In this document: positions 9,790-19,885 of the stretch, piece after piece
Position numbering within the stretch: position 1 is the stretch's first letter
Layout of the letters: each line of letters opens with the position of its first letter
Source: Rhipicephalus microplus
Taxonomy: Eukaryota; Arthropoda; Arachnida; Ixodida; Ixodidae
NCBI RefSeq assembly: GCF_043290135.1
Contig: NC_134701.1
Span: forward strand, 99,068,202-99,132,201
DNA length: 64,000 bases
Direction: 5' to 3'
Translations under genes and position numbers: made by a program
Notes under the pieces: model-generated
What the model was told of the DNA's origin: nothing
The model's database searches: none
The model's input: only the letters and a program-made list of their open reading frames with translations

Positions 9790-12700
9790 AAGCAGCGACC
9801 TCAGGGGGGAAGGTTACGAATCGTCGAAGTGCTGAAAATCCCCTATTACTGCCGAGCGAAGAGAGACACATTTTCAATGAATCGACGAAAGATGGGGTTG
9901 TTACTGCCGAAGTTGCAATTACGATTGACGGACATGACGTCATGGCATTGGTCGACACTGGCGCGGACTTCTCAATAATGAGTGAGAGTCTGGCAGACAC
10001 GCTCAGGAAGGTTAGAATGGAATGGATAGGACCGCAGATTAGAGGAGCTGAAGGGCAGCTACTCACACCTACCGGAAAGTGCACCACAAGAATGAAGATA
10101 GGGGATGCATCCTTCATCGCAACTTTTGTTATCCTTTCTGAGTGTTGCAAACAGGCAAGCTTGGGGATGAATTTCTTGCGGGAATATGGTGCCATCATCA
10201 ATATTCCGGACGGTGTACTGACCTTTTCAGCGGATCAAAGCGCAGCGCTACACCGAAAATCCCTACGAGTCATTGACGATGTGACCGTACCTCCGTTATT
10301 GTGCCGCCTTGTTTCAGTCACGTGCAGCGAGCAGAATACTGGAGAAGGAATCGCTGAACAAGTATTGACGCTCCTACTATCTCGCGGTGTTGCAATTGCC
10401 AGAAGTATCGTCAACGTTGTGTGCGGTGAAGCAGAGGTTCTGTTAACGAATTTTACCAACGAGCGACGACACATTACACAAGGCACTACAGTCGCCTACT
10501 TCGACGAGATCACCGAAATTCGCGAGTGCTGTGTAGTACAGCAGGACGAGTCGCAAGCCACGTCAGCCCCACCACCTATTGACGTAAGCTCGGATTTGTC
10601 ACCAGCGAAGAGACAGCGTCTAGTAGATCTTCTTCACCAGTTCAAAGACTGTTTTTCATCGACCTCGAGGGTCAGTCAAACGCCACTGACGAAGCATCGG
10701 ATAATAACGGAGGAGACGGCAAGGCCAATACGACAGAACCCATACCGCGTAGCACCGAAAGAGCGTGAAGCAATCCAGGAACAAGTGAAGAAAATGCTCG
10801 ATGATGACGTCATTCAGCCGTCAAGAAGTCCTTGGGCATCGCCGGTAGTGCTGGTTAAAAAGAAAGACGGAAGCTTGTGATTTTGTGTCGACTACCGCAA
10901 GCTGAACCGTGTGACAAAGAAAGACGTGTACCCATTACCGCGCATCGATGATTCACTCGACAGGCTGAGGTATGCACGCTACTTTTCGTCAATGGACCTC
11001 AAAAGTGGGTATTGGCAAATTGAGGTCGACGAGCGAGATAGAGAAAAAACGGCTTTTGTAACGCCTGACGGACTTTATGAATTTAAAGTCTTGCCATTCG
11101 GATTGTGCTCAGCCCCCGCAACATTTCAGAGACTGATGGATACCGTTCTGTCAGGCCTTAAGTGGCAGACATGTCTGGTCTATCTGGACGACGTCATTGT
11201 TTTTTCAAAAACATTTGAGGAACACCTGAGCAGGCTGCTATCGGTATTCAGGGCAATAAGGTCTGCCGGCCTGACACTGAAACCCGAGAAGTGTCATTTC
11301 AGTTTCAAGGAGCTTCAATTTTTAGGCCATGTGGTGAGCCATGAAGGTGTTCGACCTGATCCCGATAAGATTGCGGCCGTCAGAAAATTTCCGGTACCAA
11401 AAGACAAGAAAGCAGTCAGGCGTTTCCTTGGCCTATGCGCATACTACCGAAGGTTTATTGCCAGTTTCTCCCACATAGCCTCGCCGTTAACACGACTCAC
11501 AAGAGAAGACGTTTCGTTCGCATGGGGCGACGATCAACAGGTGGCATTTGATGATCTCCGACAACGCCTGCAGACTCCGCCTGTGCTTGCTCACTTTGTT
11601 GAGGATGCTCCTACCACGGTCCATACAGATGCCAGCAACGTGGGTTTAGGCGCTGTACTCGTCCAGTGGCAAGACTCAGCCGAGCGTGTGATCGCATATG
11701 CTAGTAGGACGCTTTCCCGCGTCGAGTCCAACTACTCCACAACGGAAAAAGAGTGTCTTGCTGTCGTATGGGCGGTTATGAAGTTTTGTCCGTACCTCTA
11801 TGGTCGTTCATTCCACGTATTCAGCGACCATCATTCCCTCTGCTGGCTGACCAACTTGAAAGACCCGTCTGGTCGGCTCGCACGGTGGAGCTTACGCCTC
11901 CAAGAGTTTGATATGACGGTCGTGTATAAGTCCGGACGGCAGCACGCCGACGCCGATTGTTTATCAAGGTCACCGATAAAGCGCGACGATGACACAGAAG
12001 ATGACAGCATGGCGTTTGTAGGAGTCGTTGACACCACTACGATTTCGTGCAAGCAGAAAGAAGACAGTGAGTTGCTTCCTCTTATTGAATTTTTGGATGG
12101 CCGGACAACAACCGTCCCTAGAAGATTTGCAAGGAGCCTGCCGTCATTCTGCTTACGTAGTGGTGTTCTCTATAAGAAGAACCTTTCTCCCAGAGGAAGC
12201 ACCCACCTACTGGTCGTTCCGACGTCACTTCGTGAGGAGATACTTTGTGCTTGCCACGATGAGCCAACGTCTGGTCATCTCGGATACACACGCACATTGG
12301 CCAGAATCCAACAGAAGTACTACTGGCCAAGACTTCCAGCTATTGTGAAGCATTATGTGCGCACGTGCCTCGATTGCCAACGACGAAAATCGCCACCGTT
12401 AAAACCAGCTGGACTATTACAACCAATTCAAGTGCCCATGGTACCTTTTGCCCAAATTGGAATGGATCTCCTTGGACCATATCCGACTTCCCATGCTGGC
12501 AACAAGTGGGTAATAGTCGCCACTGATTATCTTACGCGCTATGCCGAAACAAAGGCTTTGTCAAGTGGCACCGCCATTGAAACCGCACGATTCTTCGTAG
12601 AAAATATCGTCCTGAGGCACGGTGCTCCAACAATCATAATAACGGATCGAGGTGCCGCTTTCACAGCCGCGCTCCTGAAGACAGTGCTTGAGCTCAGTGG

Positions 12701-13295
12701 AACCGCCCATCGGAAAACCACTTCCTATCATCCACAAACCAACGGCTTAACAGAACGCCTCAACAAGACTATTGCTGACATGTTGAATATGTACGTTGAC
12801 GTGGATCACAAGAACTGGGACGACATTCTACCGTACATCACGTTCGCCTATAATACAGTGCAGCAAGAAACTACACGAAGAACGCCGCTCAGTCTCCTTC
12901 ATGGCCGTGAAGTGACGACGATGCTTGACGCCATGTTACTGCACGACTGCAATGACATCGATTTGGACGCTGCATCTTTTATCCAACTAGCAGAAGAAGC
13001 GAGGCAGCTTGCGCGCGTCCGAATCACCCAGCAGCAAAATTATGACGCCCAACGCTATAATCTGCGACACCGACATGTCATCTATCGGGCCGGCGACAAA
13101 GTCTGGGTATGGAGTCCTATCCGCCACTGGGGACTGTCCGAAAAATTGCTGAAGAAGTATTTTGGCCCCTACACAGTTTTACAACGCCTGAGCGACGTTA
13201 ATTACGTGGTCGTTCCTGACAACCCCTCGACAACTCGCCAGCAAAAACCAGAAATCGTGCACGTTGTGCGAATGAAGCCCTACTTTTCGGACTGA
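9786..13295 (+). pseudogene. pol: pol polyprotein of G2 with a single in-frame stop
   Basis: Open in the -1 frame from the frameshift site onward. In order: aspartic protease (LVDTGADFS at about 9948-9974); RT with an SPWASPVVLVKKKDGS block ending at a TGA at 10878-10880, where relatives have an Arg codon, so a CGA to TGA change is likely; RT core from 10911 with YLDD at residues 91-94 of that frame; RNase H (HTDAS near 11622, TEKE, FSDHH); integrase with an HHCC zinc domain (HLGY...CLDCQRRK, about 12270-12390) and a DDE core (GMDLLG near 12461, TDRGAAF near 12640, NGLTERLN near 12745). A GPY/F-type C-terminal module (FGPYTVL) lies near 13163. The frame ends at TGA 13293. Apart from the one stop, all catalytic residues I can check are present. 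The defect probably makes this copy dependent on others for enzymes. Confidence 0.93.
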
Positions 13296-13353
13296 TTTAC
13301 ACCATACATCTACTACTCTGTCTTTTGTACAAGAGCATCGGGACGCTGCTCTC

Positions 13354-13367
13354 TGGAGGGGGGCAAA
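13354..13367 (+). promoter_or_regulatory. Polypurine tract of G2
   Basis: TGGAGGGGGGCAAA lies immediately upstream of the 3' LTR start, the expected place for plus-strand DNA priming. Confidence 0.8.
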
Positions 13368-13519
13368 TGCCACATTGAATATGCAGCACGAAGAGAACAA
13401 CGAAGAACACGCGCAGCGAGTGAAGAAGACGAGGTTCTCTTCCGATCAGTTTGCCAGTATTCTAATACAATTAAAGTGAGTTTCCTGGATTCGACTGCTG
13501 CTGTTTCTGCATTGTGACA
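13368..13519 (+). repeat. 3' LTR of G2
   Basis: 152 bp, same ends as the 5' LTR, with 3 substitutions between the pair. The sequence after 13519 resumes collinearity with unit B at 32376. Confidence 0.95.
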
Positions 13520-13947
13520 ATATCACTATTGCTTTCAACCCTTAAAGGTGGAGCTTAAGGGTCCCCTAATTTTTTTTGTATTTCAATAGGCGTTTTTTAT
13601 TGTCTAACCTCCCTACCATTCCTCCTTTTATCTTCCTCCTCCAAATATTATTCTGAGTTGCAGTGAATAAAGTATTATAATAAATTTCCAACTTATCAAG
13701 ATCTTAGAGTGGAGAAACGTTTTTCAGTATTCCAGCCCCCCACTAAAGGACTGCAAGCACTTTTGTTGCACAGAATCTCTTCGAAAACATTCGTTTGTGT
13801 TCCTTTTTCACGGCTCACAGAGGTCATGTTAGGCGTCATGGGCATGCACAGCCCGCTTTGTGAGCCCCCACTGCTGTAGAGACCGAGTTTTCGTCTTTTA
13901 GGGGCGATGCTCCTTAAGCCGTGGGTCCTGCATTCACGATTTACGTA
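13520..13947. other. Non-coding sequence shared by both duplication units
   Basis: Collinear with 32376-32802. No coding domain. It contains the GGCGATGCTCCTTAAGCCGTGG motif region (in part GCGAAGCTCCTTAAG in unit B), which precedes the GTA microsatellite in both units and looks like part of a dispersed repeat with a GTA tail. Confidence 0.6.
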
Positions 13948-13968
13948 ATAGTAGTAGTAGTAGTATTT

Positions 13969-14043
<75 letters not shown>
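13948..14043. repeat. (GTA)n microsatellite, unit A
   Basis: About 96 bases of GTA/TAG repeats with one short interruption near 13964. The unit B counterpart at 32803-32897 is of different length and composition. Confidence 0.97.
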
Positions 14044-14554
14044 AAGTAGGTAGCCACGTCCACGGCCGCACTAGTAAGGCACGCGCGCTCTCTTTTGAAT
14101 TGAGGAGGAAATCGGTGCGCGTTAAACCTAAATAAATAATTATTGCATAACTTCTCCTGATCAAATAACCTGCAGAGGCGAGTGTCGGTGACTTATTCTC
14201 TAATAAAATTTGCATTTGCCTTAAATTTAATACTTACTGATTATCTCGTAACAGAAGGACGCATTTTAGCACTGTCTGATCAGAAACGGTTGCCGCCTTA
14301 AACTCTCTGGGCGTAACCTTGTTGATTTTATCAAGGTTTAGCAAGGGTTAGGCCACAAAGCCATGAAGTAGCGGCCTTAAAAGGTAGGGAAATATACAAG
14401 AAGCGCAGGCCATAAGAGAGTGCACACGTGCCATTCCTATTACGGTCATGGCACCTTTCCTTCAGTTCTTGCAATGTCCACTGGATGACGGTATTTCTAT
14501 ATGATGAATATGTGATGAAAAGATGCGAGAAGATGGCACTTGGAGTGTTCACTA

Positions 14555-14880
14555 TAGATAGGTGGACAAACACACGGTTGGACGGACGGATACACAAATG
14601 CACAGGCGGACGGCTGAAGGACGGACGCATGTACGCAAGGATGGACGAATGCACAGACAGATGGACGTACGGATGGTAGCTGGACGGATGGACGAAAGGA
14701 CAGACGGATGGAGGGACGCAGATAAGGACGCACGGATGAACGCACGAGCAAACGAATGGACAGACGCCTGGATGGATGGACGCAAACACAGACGGGCAGA
14801 CGGACGGATGAACGGTCGCACAGACGGACCCATGGACGGATGGAAGCAAGGATGAACCGACGGACGTAAGCGCGGGCGAA
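14555..14880. repeat. Degenerate GGAC/GGATG minisatellite, unit A
   Basis: A purine-rich array built from GGACGGAC and GGATG-type four- to five-base motifs over about 325 bases. Overlapping open frames on both strands encode low-complexity Ser-Val-Arg-Pro or Met-Asp-Gly-Arg peptides, which come from the repeat and are not genes. Shared with 33410-33720. Confidence 0.9.
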
Positions 14881-15714
14881 CTGACAGATGTTTCGCCCCA
14901 TTCACCATCATGCACACCGTGGTTATGCTGTAATTTTTTACACTGTAGGCACTTCAAATGGCGCTTCAAATTCCCATCAGCTCACCAAAAAAAATTACTT
15001 CCACACTACCACAAGAGTCCGGACAATAGATAGAAAGAATGGGGGCATGGCGTCTGTTGTATGGCATGTCACTTAATTTTGCCCTGTGAAAGATCTCTGT
15101 GATATCTCGTATATCGGTCACTTCTAAAGGGTATTTGGTGGCAAGATTGCAACATCACATACGTATCCATCTTCTAAATGACTAAAATCTTGACGCCGAT
15201 TCAGAAACATAGACTTCTCCTTCCCCGTTATATACCAACATATCATGTATGCATGACATGCATCAGAAGAAAGTGATTTAGACCTGTCATGCCTATGTAG
15301 CTTAAGGACGTATTTAAAAAATGGGAATAAAGTAGTCGTGGGCCATGTGTTTGGAAGCCCTGTGGCGTATAGTACGAGGGATGCATGATACTTCAGGAAC
15401 CGTGTTGGAATGTGCAGGAACAGCCCCAATAAAGAAGCAATCAGGCAAAATACATTCGCACTTGCAATATCTGGTTTGAAAGAAAAATATTGTTAGTTTC
15501 TTGCCATGTCATGTACTGCCGTCTGAATGTCTAACAATCGCACATGAGCGGAGGTTTTTTTTTATGCGTTACCACCACTTTACAAAGCTGAGTTTGAAAC
15601 AGGAGATGGGTAAGCGCATACCGAGAAAAGACGATGCTGATGGACTTCATATCGACACCTAAATATAAACTTCGATAAAAGTAAAGTGGCAAAAAGAGAA
15701 TGAGAGTGTCAACT
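14881..15714. other. Shared non-coding sequence
   Basis: Collinear with about 33721-34499. I see no gene; short open frames are not conserved between the two copies. Confidence 0.55.
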
Positions 15715-17060
15715 TTCATCATCATAATCAGCTTCACTACGTCCACTGTAGAACAAAGGTCTGTCCCATTTTGCCTCAGTAAACTCAGTCCTATATTTGC
15801 TGCTGGCATTTTATAACCACAAACGCCCCAATATTGTGTTACCCCCTCTAAATTTTTGCCTCACCTTCAACCACTTGCCTTCTCTTGGAATCAAGTCCGG
15901 GATCTCCAATTACCAGCGGTCATGTTTCCTTTGTACTACGTGCCCTGCCCGTGACCATATCTTCTTGACTCCGACTATGCTGTCCATAACGACTATTTGT
16001 TCCCTGACACACTATGCTCTTTTGTTGTCCCTTAGAGTTACACCTATCATTTTCTTTTACTATGCTGGCTGAGTTGTTGCGTTGAAAGTGGGTTCAAGCT
16101 AAGTTGAACCCTCTTTGCTATCGTCCAAGTGTCTGCTCTGAGGTAAATGCCGTTAAGATGCAGTTGTTATATGCCTTCCTCTTTAATATTAGTGGCAACC
16201 AATGATTTATGATTTGAGAGTGCTTGTGGAATGAGCTCCCTCCCCATTCTTGTCGTATACTAGTTACTCCAGTCTCGTGATTCGCCTCCACGGTTACTAC
16301 ATGTCCTAGGCAGACGTACTCTCTTACAAGTTAGAGTGCACAGCTATCTATATCACAGCACTGTTCTTTTACGAGGTTGCCGTAAACTACTTTTGATTTT
16401 TGCTAAATTATTTCAAGTTGTACTTTTATAATCTCATTGTCTAACTCATGAGTGAATAAGTTGCAAGGAGTCCCTGATATAATCGGCGAAGTGCATGTTA
16501 CTCCAATACCTTTTATTCATAACAATTTCTATTCTAGGTCTCTGAAAGCCTCTTTTAAGCACGTGGTAAATAGCGTTGGGAGGATCATATTCCCTTGTCT
16601 CAAACGCTTCTTTATTCTTATTCACGAAGTGCCTCCTGATGTAGATGTCACCGGTATCTTGGAAGGATGCTAACATCAACTTACTCCACAAGAAAGGGGA
16701 TGACAATGACGTGAAAAATATAGCCTAATAACGTCGCTCTCCATCGTATACAAGCTCTTTGCCAAGGTAATTGCAAACGGAATAAGGACAGGAATAGAAC
16801 TCAATTATCAAAAAGAATCAAGCATGATTCTATACAGGCTGCTCAACGATCAACCACATTCCTACTATCAATTCGGTGATAGAGAAATGCTCAGAATGCA
16901 CCCAACCTCATACACATACTTCACAGATTACGAAACCGCAATTCATTCAGCAGAGAAATGAACAAGCAAGCAGACGCTGTGAAATCAAGGCCTCGACTGA
17001 GCATATACCAACATCCTCGAAGAAATCTACAGTAGATCAACTGCCACCATATAGCTCCAT
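15715..17060 (-). mobile_element. Decayed RTE-type non-LTR copy with inverted 5' part, unit A
   Basis: The left part (about 15715-16625) is antisense RT C-terminal and 3' sequence of an RTE-like element; the CTCTGAAAGCCTC and GCACGTGGTAAATAGC segments lie at its inner edge. The right part (about 16626-17060) is in the opposite, plus orientation. It encodes the upstream RT region, visible best in unit B as LYKKGDDNDVKNY followed by an IVYKLF-type block and IEKCSEC. Every frame is broken. An inverted 5' part joined to a 3' part is the structure produced by twin priming. It is shared with unit B, so it predates the duplication. Confidence 0.65.
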
Positions 17061-18144
17061 AAAAAAAAAGAATGTACTTTATTGAGCACTAAAATTCAAG
17101 GGTACGAACAGGCACTGCATGGAGTTGTTTCTTATTCAGGGGAACAATATGTCTCCAGCGACTCCTCGCCACTGGCCGTCTGGGCGAGCTGAGTCGCAGA
17201 GCGGGGCTAAACGCATACGTGACACAAGGTTTCTGTCTTGAAGTTGTCTGCCTTATTGCATTCTATAATTTGGCTGTCTTTACAATAGCGAAAATTTCGC
17301 CCTAACATAAGGTTGTGCTCGTGTTAGGGGCTAGATCTTCATATCATTTCAAAAACAAGGCAAGTGGCATAATGCGTGATGCAACCTTCCTGTGAAAATC
17401 TAAAATTCTTAGTTCTTCTTTTCAGTTTTCTCTCATCTTACTTCAGAAACAGTCTGTGCCAGTATCTGTGCGAAAAAAAAGAGCACTGCCCAAAAGACTC
17501 ACGTTGAAGTGCACGGCTTTGCATACGTCATTCACTCGACACAACAAAAAAACGTGCCTTGCGTTGGCTTCGCCTCGGAACTCTAACTCTGAGACAGTGC
17601 AATACTGCTCCACACGTATATTTTCAGTCAGAGTTTACTGTCTCTTTTTTGCACGCTTTCCGTGTCGCACCACGGCTAGCGTGTTCGTCCTTCTGTATCA
17701 CGTACGGGTCTATCTGGTAAACAGAACCGCGTTGAAAAAGCAATAAAGAAGGATTCGCGAGTGACTTAGAAGTAGTATTGTACCCTTGGCGATTCGATAT
17801 ATTGTTTAATGGTCACAAAAAACAAAGTTTCTCATAGCCATGCACGTTACATGCTCCACCGGCTACATGAAAAAGAACTCACGTGGTAATTGAACTCTCC
17901 GTGTTTGGAATTCTCCAAATTTATTTTTCTGTGATTGCTTCTTACGGTGTGAGAGCCTTGTTTCGGGATGCTAAAAGTGAACGTATTTTTAATCACGAAT
18001 AAAACACTTAAACAAACCGAAGAATATGCGAAAAAAACATTGTAAATGTTTGCAAAGGATTAGGGTTATATCCCTTCACAAAAGTAGGATTCTAATAGAG
18101 CGCCCTAATGAGTAAGACGACAAATAAAAACAAAGCAATTAAAT
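17061..18144. other. Shared non-coding repeats
   Basis: Begins with an A-run and a segment (17066-17240) that looks like the 3' end of another antisense retroelement (TTTATT, then a conserved CTCCTCGCCACTGGCCGT motif). It is collinear with 36060-37114. No coding domain was recognised. Confidence 0.4.
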
Positions 18145-18235
18145 AACACCTAGGATAGATTACACAGGATTCAAACCCGGTTTCCTGCGTGCCAGCCCAG
18201 TATTCTAAAGTAGAGCTACGCTGGTTTTTAGTTCT
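18145..18235 (-). repeat. tRNA-derived SINE (unit A copy)
   Basis: On the minus strand, GCGTAGCTCTACTTTAGAAT (A-box region) is followed by CTGGCACGCAGG and the B-box GGGTTTGAATCC. The unit B counterpart is 37115-37205. Similar to the plus-strand SINE at 42711. It lacks the pairing of a true tRNA acceptor stem. Confidence 0.7.
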
Positions 18236-18440
18236 TTCATTCCGGCTTCACGTCACATGCGAGGGGACAAGATAAACTTGTTACAATACACAACAAATAT
18301 GGCAGAACCACTGCTATCATGTCCTGCGGAGATGACATATTTTCTTGAAGTGCCCTTATAGTAAGCATAATTCCTACTGTTTCTATTGAAGAACGAACAC
18401 ATGCATTTCTTCTTACTGTAAAGGCAAGCATTGATATACA

Positions 18441-18543
18441 TGTACGTGGACGTGAGGCAGGGTTGGAGGGAGACGAGGAGGAAGAAGAGGTTAGAAATAA
18501 AGAAGATGGCTGACACCCCAGCCTAGTACTGTATATTATTACA
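18441..18543 (+). repeat. 5' LTR of G3
   Basis: 103 bp, TG...CA. Purine-rich centre, then GAAATAAAGAAG, which includes an AATAAA polyadenylation-type signal. The following TGGAGCAGCCGCGTATAC at about 18547 is a plausible primer site for a different tRNA from that used by G1 and G2. Confidence 0.9.
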
Positions 18544-18590
18544 AACTGGAGCAGCCGCGTATACTTTTTGTGCGGACATTCAAGATGTAG

Positions 18591-19618
18591 GTGGACTTCA
18601 CCATTGGAGCAAATCAACGTGGTGGCATCCGGATCTTGACCGCAACGCTTCAAGAGGAAGAGGAACTAGCTCTTCCGAATGCAGTGAGCACTGACGCATT
18701 TGTTTGGTATATAAGCACTAAAATTAAGCCAGCTCCAGACCATTTACTAGCTAAAAGAACGGTGACAATCAACATGAAACTTCAGGATTATGAGAATTTC
18801 GTGCTGACTCCAGTAAGAAACGACGTGAAGCCTGCTACCGCTGCTTCGCCTAACAGTTCCGTCGAGCTGATCAACAAGTTTATTGAACTGCACGAAGAGC
18901 AGAATAGGCAGCAAAATGATTTAATGCGCTTGCTTGTAAACGCGACGGAAAGATTAAGCAGACCGAGTCGTGAACACGTGAAGCCAGACATGCTTGACGG
19001 AAAGTCTAATAGTCCCGAGTCTTGGCTCACGTTTTACGAGTATGCATGCAATGAAAACTAATGGCACAGCGACAAAGATAAAGTGAAAAACATGCGACTA
19101 CTCCTATCGGGCATAGCAAAGAGTTGAAACGAATGGCGTCTCAACGCTCACAGCAACAAACTATGGATAGAGTGGATTGCAAGCCTTCTGAGCTCATTCA
19201 GCGAGAACAAGGTGTTGCTATGGGACAAACGATCACGTTCAAAAGCAGGTATGAATCTGCACTCAGCTATTTTTATGAGAAAAGGCGCTTGCTACAGCTG
19301 GCGGACTCATCTTTGCCTGAGACGTCTGTGGTTCCGCTTATCATTCATGGTTCAAGTCCGGACCTCCAGAAGCAAATACAAATGCGCGGACCCAAGACGG
19401 TCGATGAACATCTGCAGGGAATGCGAGACCTCTACCTCCCGGACCTAGGAACCCAGCGTCAACCCATGACACCTGCTGCAAGAAATACCGGGGCCACACG
19501 AGCTGAGGAACGACGCCCGCTTGTAAGCTGGAGACCTACGTCAACATCCGTATCCTTTTTGACCGCCCAAGGAGGCTCAGACCATGGCGAAGAGCGAGAT
19601 GACGTAACAAAAAACTGA
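18591..19618 (+). pseudogene. gag: Broken gag of G3
   Basis: Two open pieces, 18591-19061 and 19124-19618, with stops and a frame change between. The first has a Glu/Gln-rich central part and an SPESWLTFYEYAC block like the capsid region of gypsy gags. The second has a RYESALSYFYEKRRLL block and a DEHLQGMRDLYLP segment. I see no intact zinc knuckle; the region where it should lie (19500-19880) is disrupted. Confidence 0.7.
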
Positions 19619-19885
19619 ATAGAGAGGGTCTCAGCTTCCATCCGAGGACATAAAGAGAAGATGTTTATTTGTCTCATACTAGTCTATTGTACATATTGTA
19701 AGACAGTAGCAGCGTTGGAGTCTCGACGGCGTTTATCAGGCCGAATCACCTGATCAACCCTTCGAACGAAGACGACGTTTTTCGTGATGATGATTATATA
19801 CAGATGAAGAAGGTGAAGGTGAAACGTTGTCAATATTGTGCTTACAATATCTGTTTTTGTGAATTGAAAGGAATGAAGTGCGTTA

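Larger units (their letters stand above)
8256..13519 (+). mobile_element. Nearly intact Ty3/gypsy LTR retrotransposon (G2)
   Basis: A 5264-bp element with identical-length 152-bp LTRs, primer site, gag, -1-frame pol and polypurine tract in canonical order. Unit B shows the continuous empty site near 32376. Flanks ATTCG (8251-8255) and ATATC (13520-13524) do not give a clean target-site duplication. Only one defect is evident in the long open frames: a TGA at 10878 in the RT. Pol order PR-RT-RNaseH-IN places it in Ty3/gypsy (Metaviridae). There is no envelope-like frame after pol, so it is a retrotransposon rather than an errantivirus. Confidence 0.95.

Noticed and set aside
8428..13295. Errantivirus with envelope gene
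   Set aside because: Only about 70 bases separate pol from the 3' LTR; there is no room for an envelope frame.
14331..14969. Long minus-strand frame rich in Ser-Val-Arg-Pro (and overlapping frames on both strands; same at 33196-33754)
   Set aside because: It is the translation of a four- to five-base minisatellite; all frames on both strands stay open for the same reason.
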